Assembly (NCBI GenBank): GCA_964400885.1
Contig: CAYNWH010000001.1
Coordinates: 24,064-88,063 of the forward strand
Length of the DNA stretch: 64,000 nt
Direction of reading: 5' to 3'
DNA from: CAYNWH01 sp964400885
GTDB lineage: Bacteria; Patescibacteriota; Patescibacteriia; CAIXNZ01
Shown here: piece by piece, positions 45,536-53,434 of the stretch
How positions within the stretch are numbered: the stretch's first letter is position 1
Layout: the number at the start of each line of letters is the position of its first letter
The notes under the pieces: model-generated
Database searches by the model: none
Seen by the model: only the letters and a program-made list of their open reading frames with translations
What the model was told of the DNA's origin: nothing
Made by a program: the position numbers and the translations under genes

Positions 45536-45747
45536 TTCGTAACCCTTGAAGGGGCAAGATTAGAATTAAAATTAAGCAAGGGTGGTATCTCACTGTTGCC
45601 AAGGCTCCCACCTATTCTGAACATGCTTAACCTTAATCCAATATCAAGTTGTAGTAAAGCTTCACGGGGTCTTTTCGTCCAGCCACGGGTAAAGAGCATC
45701 TTTACTCTTCTTGCAATTTCACCGAGTTCCTCGTTGAGACAGTCGCC

Positions 45748-45779
<32 letters not shown>

Positions 45780-45780
45780 C

Positions 45781-45827
<47 letters not shown>

Positions 45828-46589
45828 GCGTTCATCCGCGCTTCGGTTTAGAGCTTGCACCCCACCCCTTAACGTTCGGACACTGGCCAGGCATCAGCCC
45901 CTATACATCAGCTTGCGCTTTCGCAGGGACCTGTGTTTTTGGTAAACAGTCGCTTGGCGTCTTTTGTTGCAGCCCAGTCAAATAACTGGGCAGGCCTTAT
46001 CCCAAAGTTACGGCCGCTGTATTGCCGAGTTCCTAAACGAGGATTCTCTCGTACACCTTGGCACACTTATGCCCGTCTACCTGTGTCGGTTTACGGTACG
46101 GTTACTACTGGTTTAGCTCTAGAGGTTTTTCTAGGTAACCTAATTGATTAAATTGGTTCGGCTAATGCTTCACCTTTTGCCAGATCTTGAGCTGATGATA
46201 ACTGCATTTGACAATTATCACTCAATCACTAGCAACGCCTATAGCCAAAAAACGCTCAATCTCATAAGCTACGTCACCCCATCGAAAACCAATAGTAGTG
46301 CTGGAATATTAACCAGCTCGTCCATCGACTACGCCTTTCGGCCTCGCCTTAGGACCGACTAACCCTGGGTCGATTTGCGTTGCCCAGGAACCCTTAGACT
46401 TACGGTGTACAGGGTTTTCACCTGTATTTTTGTTACTCATGCCAACATTCTCTCTTCTATAACCTCCACAATTTCTCGCAAAACTGCTTCAGCGGTTATA
46501 GAATGCTCCCCTACCCAAAGTCGTCCGAAAACGACTATGCCGCATTTTCGGTACCAGATTTAGCCCCGGTACATTTTCGGCGCAAGACA

Positions 46590-46656
<67 letters not shown>

Positions 46657-47269
46657 AAAGTCATCCCACCACCTTTTACACTTAATCTGGATTTAGGGAC
46701 CTTAAATGGCGGTCTGGGCTGTTTCCCTTTAGACTGATGGAGCTTAGCCCCCATAGTCTGACTCCCTTCGCGTTGTTTCTTGGTATTCGGAGTTTGATTA
46801 GAGACAGTAGGTTACCCCCTGTCCCCATTCAGTGCTCTACCCCCAAGAAAATTCGAAGAGGCTAGCCCTAAAGCTATTTCGGGGAGAACCAGCTATCGCC
46901 GAGTTCGATTGGAATTTCACCTCTAACCACAACTCTTCCCTGTGTTTTGCACGGCACTAGGGTTCGGGCCTCCACCAGCTGTTACACTGGTTTCACCCTG
47001 GCCATGGTTAGCTCACCCGGCTTCGGGTCTATTGTATGCTGTTAAAAGTTAATTAGTCACCAGCCAAAAAAATAGCTAGTAACTAATTAACTTAAACGGG
47101 CTATTAACCCTCGCTTTCACTATGCCTTCGTCCTTTTGGGACTTAAACGCACAACATACAATAACTCGTTGGCTCATTCTTCAATAGGCACGCCGTCACC
47201 CCCTAAAGAGGCTCCGGCTCTTTGTAAGCATATGGTTTCAGATACTATTTCATCTCCCTCACCGGGATA

Positions 47270-47306
<37 letters not shown>

Positions 47307-48152
47307 ATCATGGAAGAGTATTTAGCCTTTCCACATAGTCATGGATGATTCACACAGGATTTCTCGAGTCCAGTGCTACTTAAGGATAGTAACCACAAAG
47401 TTATAACCCATTTCGCGGTACGGGGCTATCACCCTCTTTGGCTCCTTTTTCCAAAGGATTCTACTATGGAAGTTATAATAATTGGCTTTGTCTAGATTCT
47501 GTAAGAAATCTAATGTTACTACCTTACTACACTCTACCAGCAACGGCTTACACCTTTAAGTGCTCAAATCCACAAGTAAAACAAGTTTCATTAAGCACAA
47601 CACTAATAGAGTTTGGGCTTTTCCCTTTTCGTTCGCCACTACTCAGGGAATGTGTCCCGCAAAGCGGGACGATTTTTTCTTTTCCTCTGGGTACTAAGAT
47701 GTTTCAGTTCCCCAGGTTGGCTTCATATACCTATGAATTCAGTATATGATACTCCGCAAAACGGAGTGGGTTTCCCCATTCGGAAATCCCCGGGTCAAAG
47801 GTTGCTTGCCACCTATCCGAGGCTTTTCGCAGGCTGCTACGTCCTTCATCGGCTTTCCATGTCGAGGCATCCACCATATGCACTTGCTTGTTTAATCACA
47901 AGAATTATAGGAACATATTCTTGGTTTAATGTATAATGATCAATTGATAATGACCAATATACAATTATTTTTTGCAACTTATAATTATCAATTATTCATT
48001 GACAATTAAAAATTTTTTATAGATGCTCATTACACGTATAATTAACGTTGTAATGTCTTATTTAATTGTTAAGGTCCGTGGTCTTTTAGACCTTAATCCC
48101 TTATACAGATTTAAGATCATTATTGTATAGGAAATTAAAGCCTCAAAGAACT

Positions 48153-48214
48153 AAAAAAACCGCTTAGCCAAGCGGTCTTGAACGACTAAAAAAGACAAAG
48201 TCTTATCCGCTTGG
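48153..48214 (-). promoter_or_regulatory. Attenuator-like structure in the 23S leader
   Basis: In the transcript an early CCAAGCGG (48207-48214) can pair with CCGCTTGG (48168-48175). The second segment can instead form ACCGCTT-GGCT-AAGCGGT (48159-48176), followed by T7. The two pairings exclude each other, which is the layout of a terminator/antiterminator. It lies between the promoter and 23S, about 250 nt before the rRNA. Confidence 0.5.
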
Positions 48215-48287
48215 TTTTTTTAGGATTAATTTTTTGTTAGCCATAATTACTAAAATATGGTTGTGGATAAATTCTTCAGGTAATAAC

Positions 48288-48316
48288 ATTATATACATAT
48301 TAAAAAATAGTGTCAA
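48288..48316 (-). promoter_or_regulatory. Consensus promoter of the 23S-5S unit
   Basis: Minus strand TTGACA (48311-48316) and TATAAT (48288-48293) with a 17-nt spacer: perfect consensus boxes. The region 47905-48374 holds only this promoter, the leader structure and AT-rich sequence. Confidence 0.88.
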
Positions 48317-48374
48317 GTAGGGTAAAATTATTTAATTATTGATGCTTTTATTATATCATATTTATTTTCAAAAG

Positions 48375-49427
48375 TCAAGAAAAATTGCCTAGATTAGCTA
48401 CTATTTGCTGCCTTATTTTAAAAGAACTGCAATGGCTTAATACTCCTAAATAAGAATGTCTGGCTTGCTCAAAAGTTCCCCTTGAAATTTCACCCAAGCA
48501 AAGCTGGCCTTGCCTTACTTTAAATTTTTTAAACATTCTTCTTTTTGTTTTTGTCCGCAATACCCTATAGTGCGGTAAAATTACATAGCCTAAAAAATCA
48601 ATGCCTTGGCTTAATTTTCTGATTGTTATTTTTTCAGGGTGCAAATCTAATTTTAAATTTCGCCTTAAAAATTCACCTATTTTAGGAATTAACTCATTTA
48701 GATAATTTTTATCCTGATGGACTATCATAAAATCATCAGTATAACGCAGATAAAATTTGATTTTTAAGCGATGTTTAATAAATTTGTCCAGTTCATCTAA
48801 ATAAATATTAGCAAAAAGCTGGGAAGTCAAATTGCCCAAAGGCAAACCCTTCTCCGTATCTTTACTAAAATTTTTTACAATTTCCTCAAGCAATAAGAGT
48901 GCATCCTTATCTATGATTTTCTTCTTAGTTAAATCCAACAATATCTGCTGATCAATTGAATTAAAAAATTTCTTAATATCACATTTTAAACAATAACAAG
49001 TTTTAGTAAAATTTTTACTCGCTTTTTTGACAAAACTTTCTAATCTCACGACCGCCCCATGAGTACCTTTCCCCTCTCGGCAGGAATAAGAATCATAGAC
49101 AAATCCCTTGTCAAAAATCGGATATAAAATACGATATACCGCGTGATGAACGACCCTATCTCGTACTTCGGCTTTATGAATATGCCGCAATTTTGGATCT
49201 TTAATGTAAAAACCAGTATAATCTGAATGCCTGTAAATTTTTTGCTGCAACTCCCGATGAAGTTTAAATAAATTATTCTCTAAAAACATCTCAAATTTTT
49301 GCACGTCAGACTTTCTAGTCTTGCCGCGTTTAAATTCTTTCCAGGAAATATAAAGATTTTCTAATGAAATAATATTTTCAAAATTATGATCACTAACAAA
49401 ACTTTTTCTCCTCCCGCTATTATTCAT
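48375..49427 (-). CDS. DGR reverse transcriptase
   Basis: 350 residues. Reverse transcriptase motifs run in order: FVYDSYSCREGKGTHGAV, catalytic Asp in KCDIKKFFNSID (148-159), GLPLGNLTSQ (194-203) and YTDD (229-232), then the thumb. The SQ in motif 4 (LPLGxxxSQ) is diagnostic of diversity-generating retroelements; group II intron enzymes have a different motif there. There is no maturase or endonuclease domain. In a DGR this enzyme copies the TR RNA with errors at adenines and the cDNA replaces the VR. The first 42 nt overlap avd on the other strand. TR, VR and target lie 0.35-1.5 kb upstream. Confidence 0.95.
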   Translation of the reverse strand: MNNSGRRKSFVSDHNFENIISLENLYISWKEFKRGKTRKSDVQKFEMFLENNLFKLHRELQQKIYRHSDYTGFYIKDPKLRHIHKAEVRDRVVHHAVYRILYPIFDKGFVYDSYSCREGKGTHGAVVRLESFVKKASKNFTKTCYCLKCDIKKFFNSIDQQILLDLTKKKIIDKDALLLLEEIVKNFSKDTEKGLPLGNLTSQLFANIYLDELDKFIKHRLKIKFYLRYTDDFMIVHQDKNYLNELIPKIGEFLRRNLKLDLHPEKITIRKLSQGIDFLGYVILPHYRVLRTKTKRRMFKKFKVRQGQLCLGEISRGTFEQARHSYLGVLSHCSSFKIRQQIVANLGNFS

Positions 49428-49754
49428 AGCCTTGCTGAGTTATACAAAAATATTTATAAACTTAACAGAAAATTACCCAAGCAAGACAGATTTGGCATTG
49501 CTAAAAAAACTGAAGACACTTGTCTTGATTGTTTAAATTTAGCTATTGAATCCGCTCTCTCAAATAGAGGAACTAAAATTATGATTGTTTCAAAATTAAG
49601 AGTTAAAATAGAAACTTTAAAACAATTAGTTCGCCTACAAAATGAACTGACAATAATTTCAGACAAAACTTATTTAGCTTTACAAAACCAATTACAGGAA
49701 ATTTCTAAAATGGCCACTGGCTGGCAGAAATATTTAACAAACAAGAAGCCTTAA
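49386..49754 (+). CDS. avd: Accessory variability determinant (Avd)
   Basis: 122 residues, all-helical. The family pattern is clear: YKNIYKLNRKLPKQDRFGIA, then LDCLNLAIESAL, RVKIETLKQLVRLQNEL and the C-terminal EISKMATGWQKYL. Avd is a basic pentameric four-helix-bundle protein that binds the RT and TR RNA and is needed for mutagenic retrohoming. Here it is on the strand opposite the RT, TR and target, and overlaps the RT start head-to-head; usually these parts share one strand. The TR begins 18 nt after its stop. Avd proteins are structurally related to the S23 proteins of 23S intervening sequences. Confidence 0.9.
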   Translation: MITNKTFSPPAIIHSLAELYKNIYKLNRKLPKQDRFGIAKKTEDTCLDCLNLAIESALSNRGTKIMIVSKLRVKIETLKQLVRLQNELTIISDKTYLALQNQLQEISKMATGWQKYLTNKKP

Positions 49755-49772
49755 AAAAGACTTCTTGCCCGA

Positions 49773-49895
49773 GAAACTTCGGAACGGGCGCGCAGGTTTT
49801 CATTAGACTTGTCAGGGTTGTAGTAGTTGACGTTGACCTTGTCATCGTTGAAGTTGACGTTAGGCACATTGCCATTAGAATTGCACGAACCCGAA
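49773..49895 (-). repeat. DGR template repeat (TR)
   Basis: 123 nt aligning without gaps to the VR at 50191-50313. Read on the minus strand it holds 35 adenines, mostly in AAC/AAT codons. All 88 non-adenine positions equal the VR, and 28 of 35 adenines differ. A short open frame (49751-49927) crosses it but is probably only the translated template. A GC-rich hairpin (GCCCG...CGGGC) closes its 3' end. Confidence 0.95.
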
Positions 49896-50101
49896 ATATT
49901 ATCTGATCCCGTCATTATCACCAGCATCTTATTGCTAAAATGCCTGAGTTAACCTCTCCGTGGAGGCTAAGTTTTGAGCCAATATCCTGGAAAAGATCCG
50001 CCCCACAGGACCAGACAAGCAGTTTCTATTTTCAAGGCAAACCGCTATCCAGAACCTAAGCGCAAGCGCATGGTTCTGGACCGGTTGTATTAGCCAATTT
50101 C

Positions 50102-50107
50102 ATTATA
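50102..50107 (-). promoter_or_regulatory. Candidate -10 box for the TR RNA
   Basis: Minus-strand TATAAT between the target terminator and the TR. No good -35 is seen. A hairpin CCAGAACC...GGTTCTGG (about 50051-50081) follows, which could be part of the TR RNA fold. Confidence 0.4.
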
Positions 50108-50130
50108 TAAATTATTTTACAAAAAGAAAA

Positions 50131-50158
50131 CCCCGCCTCGGCTAATAGCCGGGCGGGG
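50131..50158 (-). terminator. Terminator of the DGR target gene
   Basis: CCCCGCCCGGCTATTAGCC then GAGGCGGGG on the minus strand, followed by TTTTCTTTTT. It separates target mRNA from TR RNA. Confidence 0.85.
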
Positions 50159-50186
50159 TAAGGGTACAAGAATACAAGTTACAAGC

Positions 50187-50888
50187 TTACGAAACTACGG
50201 AACGGGCGCGCAGGCCTCCACCAGACCCGCCAGGGCTGAAGCAGTAGACGCGGACCCCGCCACCGCGGAAGCCGACGCGAGGCACATCGCCATCAGAATA
50301 GCACGAACCCGAACAAAGTGTGACGTTATTGATGTCCAGATGCTTGCAAGTTCGCCAGTGATAGAAAAGCTCCAGGAGCAGTCTTTCCTCCAGAGTGCTG
50401 CCCTTAAGCCCTTCTTTTTCGCAGTCATTGGCTGACTTGTTTTTGTTTTCTTCGTCGGCCTCAATGCGGTCGCGCACCCAGACAGCATAGGTCTTGTCCG
50501 CAGTACGCACTGACTTGATGGTGTTCAAGTCTTCGGTGTAGCGCCAAGAAACGAAACTCTCCTTACACTTGTCAAAAAGCTTGTTTGGGGTCAGGCCTTC
50601 CAGCATGATGATCAGCCAGTTGAAGCCTTCTGCCTTTGCCGGGAGGTCAAGCTGTGAAAAATCGACTTTGGTTCCCCACACTTCCAGGTAAAAACGCTCC
50701 CATTCCCTGCACGGATCCGGGATGCCCAGAGCCGTAGCCAATGTCTCCTGCAGTTTGCCCTGGTTTTTGATCCAGAACTGCATTGCTTCCGGAGTCAGAT
50801 GCGGCGCCTGCTTGAGCAGGGCAGCTCCAAACTCCATTGCCTGTCTTGTCGTATCCTGTTTTTTCGGGACGGTACCATGTTTTTTCAT
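50187..50888 (-). CDS. DGR variable target protein
   Basis: 233 residues, AAAGGAGG SD 9 nt before the ATG, GC-rich. No signal peptide or membrane segment. The N-terminal part is helical (ATALGIPDPCREWERFYLEV, WLIIMLEGLTPNKLF). The middle holds YAVWVRDRIEADEENKNKSA. The C-terminus (HLDINNVTLCSGSCYSDG, then LRARSVVS) looks like the C-type-lectin-like variable module of DGR targets. Residues 193-233 are the variable region; 20 of them differ from the template-encoded version, mainly Asn/Asp/Lys to Gly, Arg, Tyr, Ser. I recall relatives in other Patescibacteria. The ligand is unknown; absence of export signals implies an intracellular partner. Confidence 0.93.
   Translation of the reverse strand: MKKHGTVPKKQDTTRQAMEFGAALLKQAPHLTPEAMQFWIKNQGKLQETLATALGIPDPCREWERFYLEVWGTKVDFSQLDLPAKAEGFNWLIIMLEGLTPNKLFDKCKESFVSWRYTEDLNTIKSVRTADKTYAVWVRDRIEADEENKNKSANDCEKEGLKGSTLEERLLLELFYHWRTCKHLDINNVTLCSGSCYSDGDVPRVGFRGGGVRVYCFSPGGSGGGLRARSVVS
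50191..50313 (-). repeat. DGR variable repeat (VR)
   Basis: 123 nt ending 1 nt before the stop codon of the target gene. Against the TR adenines (minus strand) I count 21 A-to-G, 4 A-to-T and 3 A-to-C changes, 7 retained adenines, and no change elsewhere. Confidence 0.95.
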
Positions 50889-50931
50889 GGACGGTTCCCT
50901 CCTTTCGCGTTGTTTAGCCCGCCGGCTTTAT

Positions 50932-50951
50932 ATCCGGTCGCATGACCGGAT
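50932..50951 (-). promoter_or_regulatory. Leader hairpin of the DGR target gene
   Basis: ATCCGGTC-ATGC-GACCGGAT, an 8-bp stem 44 nt upstream of the ATG. A weak TATAAA-type -10 lies further upstream near 50976. No clear -35. Confidence 0.55.
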
Positions 50952-51082
50952 TATTTCCCCCAAGGAAGGATTTTATATACTTAAAAACTGCTTAAAGAAT
51001 GGCATATTTTACGATAAAAGTCAAGGCCGAAAGCCAATTTCATAACATATTGGAGCTAAATTTAGCCATAAAATATACAAAA

Positions 51083-51105
51083 ACAGAAATCTCCGTAATT
51101 TCTGT
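51083..51105. terminator. Bidirectional terminator downstream of cutA
   Basis: ACAGAAAT-CTCCGTA-ATTTCTGT with T-runs on both strands; 12 nt after the cutA stop. Confidence 0.8.
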
Positions 51106-51117
51106 TTTTTTGCTTTT

Positions 51118-51441
51118 TTATTTCAATTCCCTTTTCAGCCATTTAACATATTTGTCGCTAATATGCTTTAATTCTATAGAAGCAACAAATGGAGTGTCAT
51201 CGCTATGTAATTTACTAACAACTTTCTCTATCTGAGAAAAATATTTGGGCAAAGTGTCTAAAACTAAAAGACAGCCTTTAGCTGATTCAACCTTATTTTT
51301 CTTAGGCGGCCAATAATACCAGGCTCCTAAACGCGGCAAAATTTCAAAACAAGCAGTCAATCTTTGTTTTAGAATTTCTTGACCGATTTTTTTTGCCTCG
51401 GAATTGGTATTACAACCGATAATTACCCAAATAATTTTCAT
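51118..51441 (-). CDS. cutA: CutA-like divalent ion tolerance protein
   Basis: 107 residues from the ATG at 51441; a longer frame would run into the tRNA-Leu gene. The CutA pattern is present: VIIGCNTNSEAKKIGQEIL, LTACFEILPRLGAWYYWPPK (the family usually has a conserved Tyr/Trp pair here), and the C-terminal SIELKHISDKYVKWL. Trimeric ferredoxin-like fold proteins of this family bind metal or small ligands; physiological role unclear. Adjacent to the tRNA-Leu cluster. Confidence 0.88.
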   Translation of the reverse strand: MKIIWVIIGCNTNSEAKKIGQEILKQRLTACFEILPRLGAWYYWPPKKNKVESAKGCLLVLDTLPKYFSQIEKVVSKLHSDDTPFVASIELKHISDKYVKWLKRELK

Positions 51442-51453
51442 AGATTTTAATAA

Positions 51454-51535
51454 TGCCGCGGGAGAGACTCGAACTCTCACGCCCGAAGGCACATGGTCCT
51501 AAGCCATGCGTGTATACCAGTTTCACCACCGCGGC
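51454..51535 (-). tRNA. tRNA-Leu (anticodon TAG)
   Basis: 82-nt class II tRNA. Acceptor GCCGCGG/CCGCGGC, anticodon stem CATGG-CTTAGGA-CCATG, variable arm around CCTTCGGG, T-arm GAGAGTTCGAGTCTCTC. Confidence 0.94.
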
Positions 51536-51591
51536 TAATTATTTAATTTGAAATTACCCTGGCATTTTCTCAAATGCCGAGGGCGGGACTC

Positions 51592-51620
51592 GCCTGTCCG
51601 CCGTAGTGTAACGAAGGCGG
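51592..51620. repeat. Palindromic insert in the tRNA T-loop
   Basis: About 29 nt (CCTGTCCGCCGTAGTG...GAAGGCGG on the plus strand) with arms CCGCC/GGCGG, inside what should be GCGGGTTCGAGTCCCGC. Same family as the palindrome at about 1391-1425. Confidence 0.75.
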
Positions 51621-51672
51621 GAACCCGCATGACCTTGCGATCGCTGGAACCTGAATCCAGTGCGTCTACCAA

Positions 51673-51820
51673 CCTTCGTTGACCGTAGCCAACAAGTTAA
51701 CGTGGGGACGGAGAGATTTGAACTCTCACAGTATTGCTACCACAGGCTCCTGAAGCCTGCGTGTCTACCAATTCCACCACGTCCCCAAAGATATTATCAG
51801 CCAACTATGGTTGGCGAAGG
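51673..51820. mobile_element. Small element carrying a tRNA-Leu, inserted in a tRNA D-loop
   Basis: 148 bp beginning CCTTCG and ending CGAAGG. The terminal inverted repeats continue imperfectly for 21 nt (13 matches, the differences all transitions), and each end forms its own small hairpin. Flanked by a 4-bp direct repeat (CCAA on the plus strand). Cargo: the intact tRNA-Leu at 51703-51786. No protein gene. Confidence 0.7.
51703..51786 (-). tRNA. tRNA-Leu (anticodon CAG), inside the element
   Basis: 84-nt class II tRNA: acceptor GGGGACG/CGTCCCC, anticodon stem CAGGC-TTCAGGA-GCCTG, T-arm GAGAGTTCAAATCTCTC. Complete and apparently functional, with the same anticodon as the tRNA gene it interrupts. 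Confidence 0.93.
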
Positions 51821-51843
51821 CCAATTTCGCCACCTCGGCCAAT

Positions 51844-52209
51844 TTAAGTCGCCTGTAAAATTGAACTAACCACAAAATTAGCAAGCGAATAAGAAGTCAA
51901 AACAATCACCAAACCAATAATACCGGAAATCATAGTATCTTTAGCTTGTTTAACTTTCTCATCATTGCCACCGGAAATCATCCAGATAAAACCGCCATAT
52001 AAAATAACTACAACAGCCATAATACCTAAAAGCCCCATGGCTTCGTGAATTAAGTCAGCGATGGTGAGCCTGAGATCTCTCGTGCCCAAACCCAATTCAT
52101 CCTGAAAAACAGAAAAACCAGGATCAATAGTCGCAGCTAAAGCTAAATGGGGCAAGAGCATTAAACTTAGAACTAAAATGAAACATATTCTTTTTAAATA
52201 TTTCCTCAT
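51844..52209 (-). CDS. Pilin-like membrane protein (T4SS pilin / VirB2-like)
   Basis: 121 residues. A signal peptide (MRKYLKRICFILV...LALA) is followed by a short outer segment (GLGTRDLRLTIADLIHEA) and two hydrophobic helices (about 57-77 and 93-115) separated by the basic loop GGNDEKVKQAKDTM. This is the arrangement of VirB2/TrbC-like pilins and of the small pilin-like proteins found in many Patescibacteria. No other secretion-system genes are nearby. The stop codon is 5 nt from the broken tRNA-Leu 5' end, so the tRNAs may be read through from it. Confidence 0.82.
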   Translation of the reverse strand: MRKYLKRICFILVLSLMLLPHLALAATIDPGFSVFQDELGLGTRDLRLTIADLIHEAMGLLGIMAVVVILYGGFIWMISGGNDEKVKQAKDTMISGIIGLVIVLTSYSLANFVVSSILQAT

Positions 52210-52366
52210 AAATTTATATTCTTAATACCCCTTCCTAAAATTTACAATTTACAAATTATAAAAAAATTTTAACAGAAATGTGCTAAAAAGTCAAACCTCT
52301 GGTTTTCAAAATCAAGCAAGCATTATATAATATGATTAAGGCTTCTTAAAAATTAATCTAAAAAAT

Positions 52367-52510
52367 ATGAAAAAGTACTGGCGCTGTACTATCTGTGGTG
52401 ATTTGCATTATGGTGCAAATCCGGCCGATCCTTGTCCGACCTGCGGCAATCCTAAATCCAAAGCAAAAGAAATCACTAAGGAAGAATTTCTAAAAGATTT
52501 AGAGGCTTAA
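52367..52510 (+). CDS. Rubredoxin-like iron protein, 47 residues
   Basis: MKKYWRCTICGDLHYG...CPTCGNPKSK. Two CxxC knuckles 14 residues apart form a rubredoxin-type Fe(SCys)4 site like the C-terminal domain of rubrerythrin. It probably donates electrons in oxygen or peroxide detoxification. It ends 17 nt before the superoxide dismutase gene, which supports an oxidative-stress operon. Confidence 0.85.
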   Translation: MKKYWRCTICGDLHYGANPADPCPTCGNPKSKAKEITKEEFLKDLEA

Positions 52511-52527
52511 TTATTAATTTTAATCTT

Positions 52528-53115
52528 ATGCAAGAATATCAAATGAAAAAATTTGATAATTTAGCCAAGCTAAAAGGCATAACGGCGGAACAAATAGAAA
52601 TCCATCTTAAACTTTATGAAGGTTATGTTAAAAATACTAATAGTTTAAACGCTTCATTAAAAGATAAAATTAGCCGGCAAGATTTTGAAGGCGCGCCTTT
52701 TGCCGAACTGGTCAGGCGCTTAGGTTTTGAATATAATGGCATGAGACTGCATGAATTGTATTTTTCTGCATTGAATGGCAAGGCTGGTGATATAAATAAA
52801 GCACCAAAATTAAAAAGAGAAATTGATGAAAATTTCGGCAGTTTTGAAAATTTTCAAAGTTATTTTACAAAAATTGCCGCCATGCGCGGCATAGGCTGGG
52901 TTATTTTATACCAAGATCCGGAGACAAACAAACTTTCAGTACATTGGATAGAACAACATCACAATGGCCACCCGTCAGGTTTTAAACCAATTATTGTCAT
53001 GGATATCTGGGAACATGCTTGGTCAGTTTATTTAAAACCAACTGAGCGAGCCCAATATATTGAAGATTATATGGCTAATCTAGACTGGCAAGCTTGTGAA
53101 AGCCGTTTAATATAA
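52528..53115 (+). CDS. sod: Superoxide dismutase, Fe/Mn family
   Basis: 195 residues. Four metal ligands are seen: His in EIHLKLYEGYV, His in MRLHELYF, Asp and His in VMDIWEHAWSVY. WVILYQDPETNKL and a Gln-His pair (EQHHNGHP) fit the family. The intracellular enzyme dismutates superoxide. The sequence departs from classical SODs at the N-terminus, so metal preference cannot be stated. Cotranscribed with the rubredoxin-like gene. Confidence 0.88.
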   Translation: MQEYQMKKFDNLAKLKGITAEQIEIHLKLYEGYVKNTNSLNASLKDKISRQDFEGAPFAELVRRLGFEYNGMRLHELYFSALNGKAGDINKAPKLKREIDENFGSFENFQSYFTKIAAMRGIGWVILYQDPETNKLSVHWIEQHHNGHPSGFKPIIVMDIWEHAWSVYLKPTERAQYIEDYMANLDWQACESRLI

Positions 53116-53140
53116 TTTTAATTCTTAATATTTTAAGTAA

Positions 53141-53425
53141 ATGATTGAGCAAAAATATGTCTGTCCGCTTTGCGGCTTTGAATCAAACGGAGCCGGCTTG
53201 TGCCCCATGTGCGATGAAACATTGGTTAAAGTCTGCCATTGCGGTTCCGGTAAATTTGCCGCAGATTGCTGTGGCGAAGAAAACCCAGAAGAAAATAAAA
53301 AAGAAGAGGAAATGATCAAAGCAGAGGTGACTGGCGAAGCTTTAACTGAAATGGCCAAAGAAGATGAAGCCAAACAAAAAGAAGAGGAAGAATTAGCCAA
53401 AGTTGAAGAAGTCAAAGAAGAATAA
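53141..53425 (+). CDS. Small zinc-ribbon / SEC-C-like protein
   Basis: 94 residues. An N-terminal zinc ribbon (CPLCGFESNGAGLCPMC) is followed by a SEC-C-like motif (CHCGSGKFAADCC), then an acidic Lys/Glu helix (KEEEMIKAEV...EEVKEE). SEC-C motifs bind zinc and contact ribosomes or nucleic acid in other proteins. Third gene after rubredoxin and SOD; function unknown. Confidence 0.75.
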   Translation: MIEQKYVCPLCGFESNGAGLCPMCDETLVKVCHCGSGKFAADCCGEENPEENKKEEEMIKAEVTGEALTEMAKEDEAKQKEEEELAKVEEVKEE

Positions 53426-53434
53426 AATATTTGC

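Larger units (their letters stand above)
51575..51839 (-). pseudogene. tRNA-Leu (CAG) gene split by insertions
   Basis: The 5' part GCCGAGGTGGCGAAATTGG lies at 51821-51839. The rest, TTGGTAGACGC through anticodon stem CTGGA-TTCAGGT-TCCAG to acceptor CCTCGGCA, lies at 51575-51672. The two acceptor halves pair perfectly. The D-loop is interrupted by 148 bp (51673-51820) with TTGG duplicated at both junctions, and the T-loop by about 29 nt (51592-51620). Unless spliced it cannot fold as a tRNA. Confidence 0.85.

Noticed and set aside
48375..49427. Group II intron reverse transcriptase
   Set aside because: Motif 4 is LPLGxxxSQ, no maturase or endonuclease domain and no domain V-like RNA; TR/VR pair with adenine-only differences and Avd show it is a DGR.
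49751..49927. 58-codon frame crossing the TR as a protein gene
   Set aside because: It is the TR read in the target's frame plus random flanks, with no SD; it is expected for any TR derived from a coding sequence.
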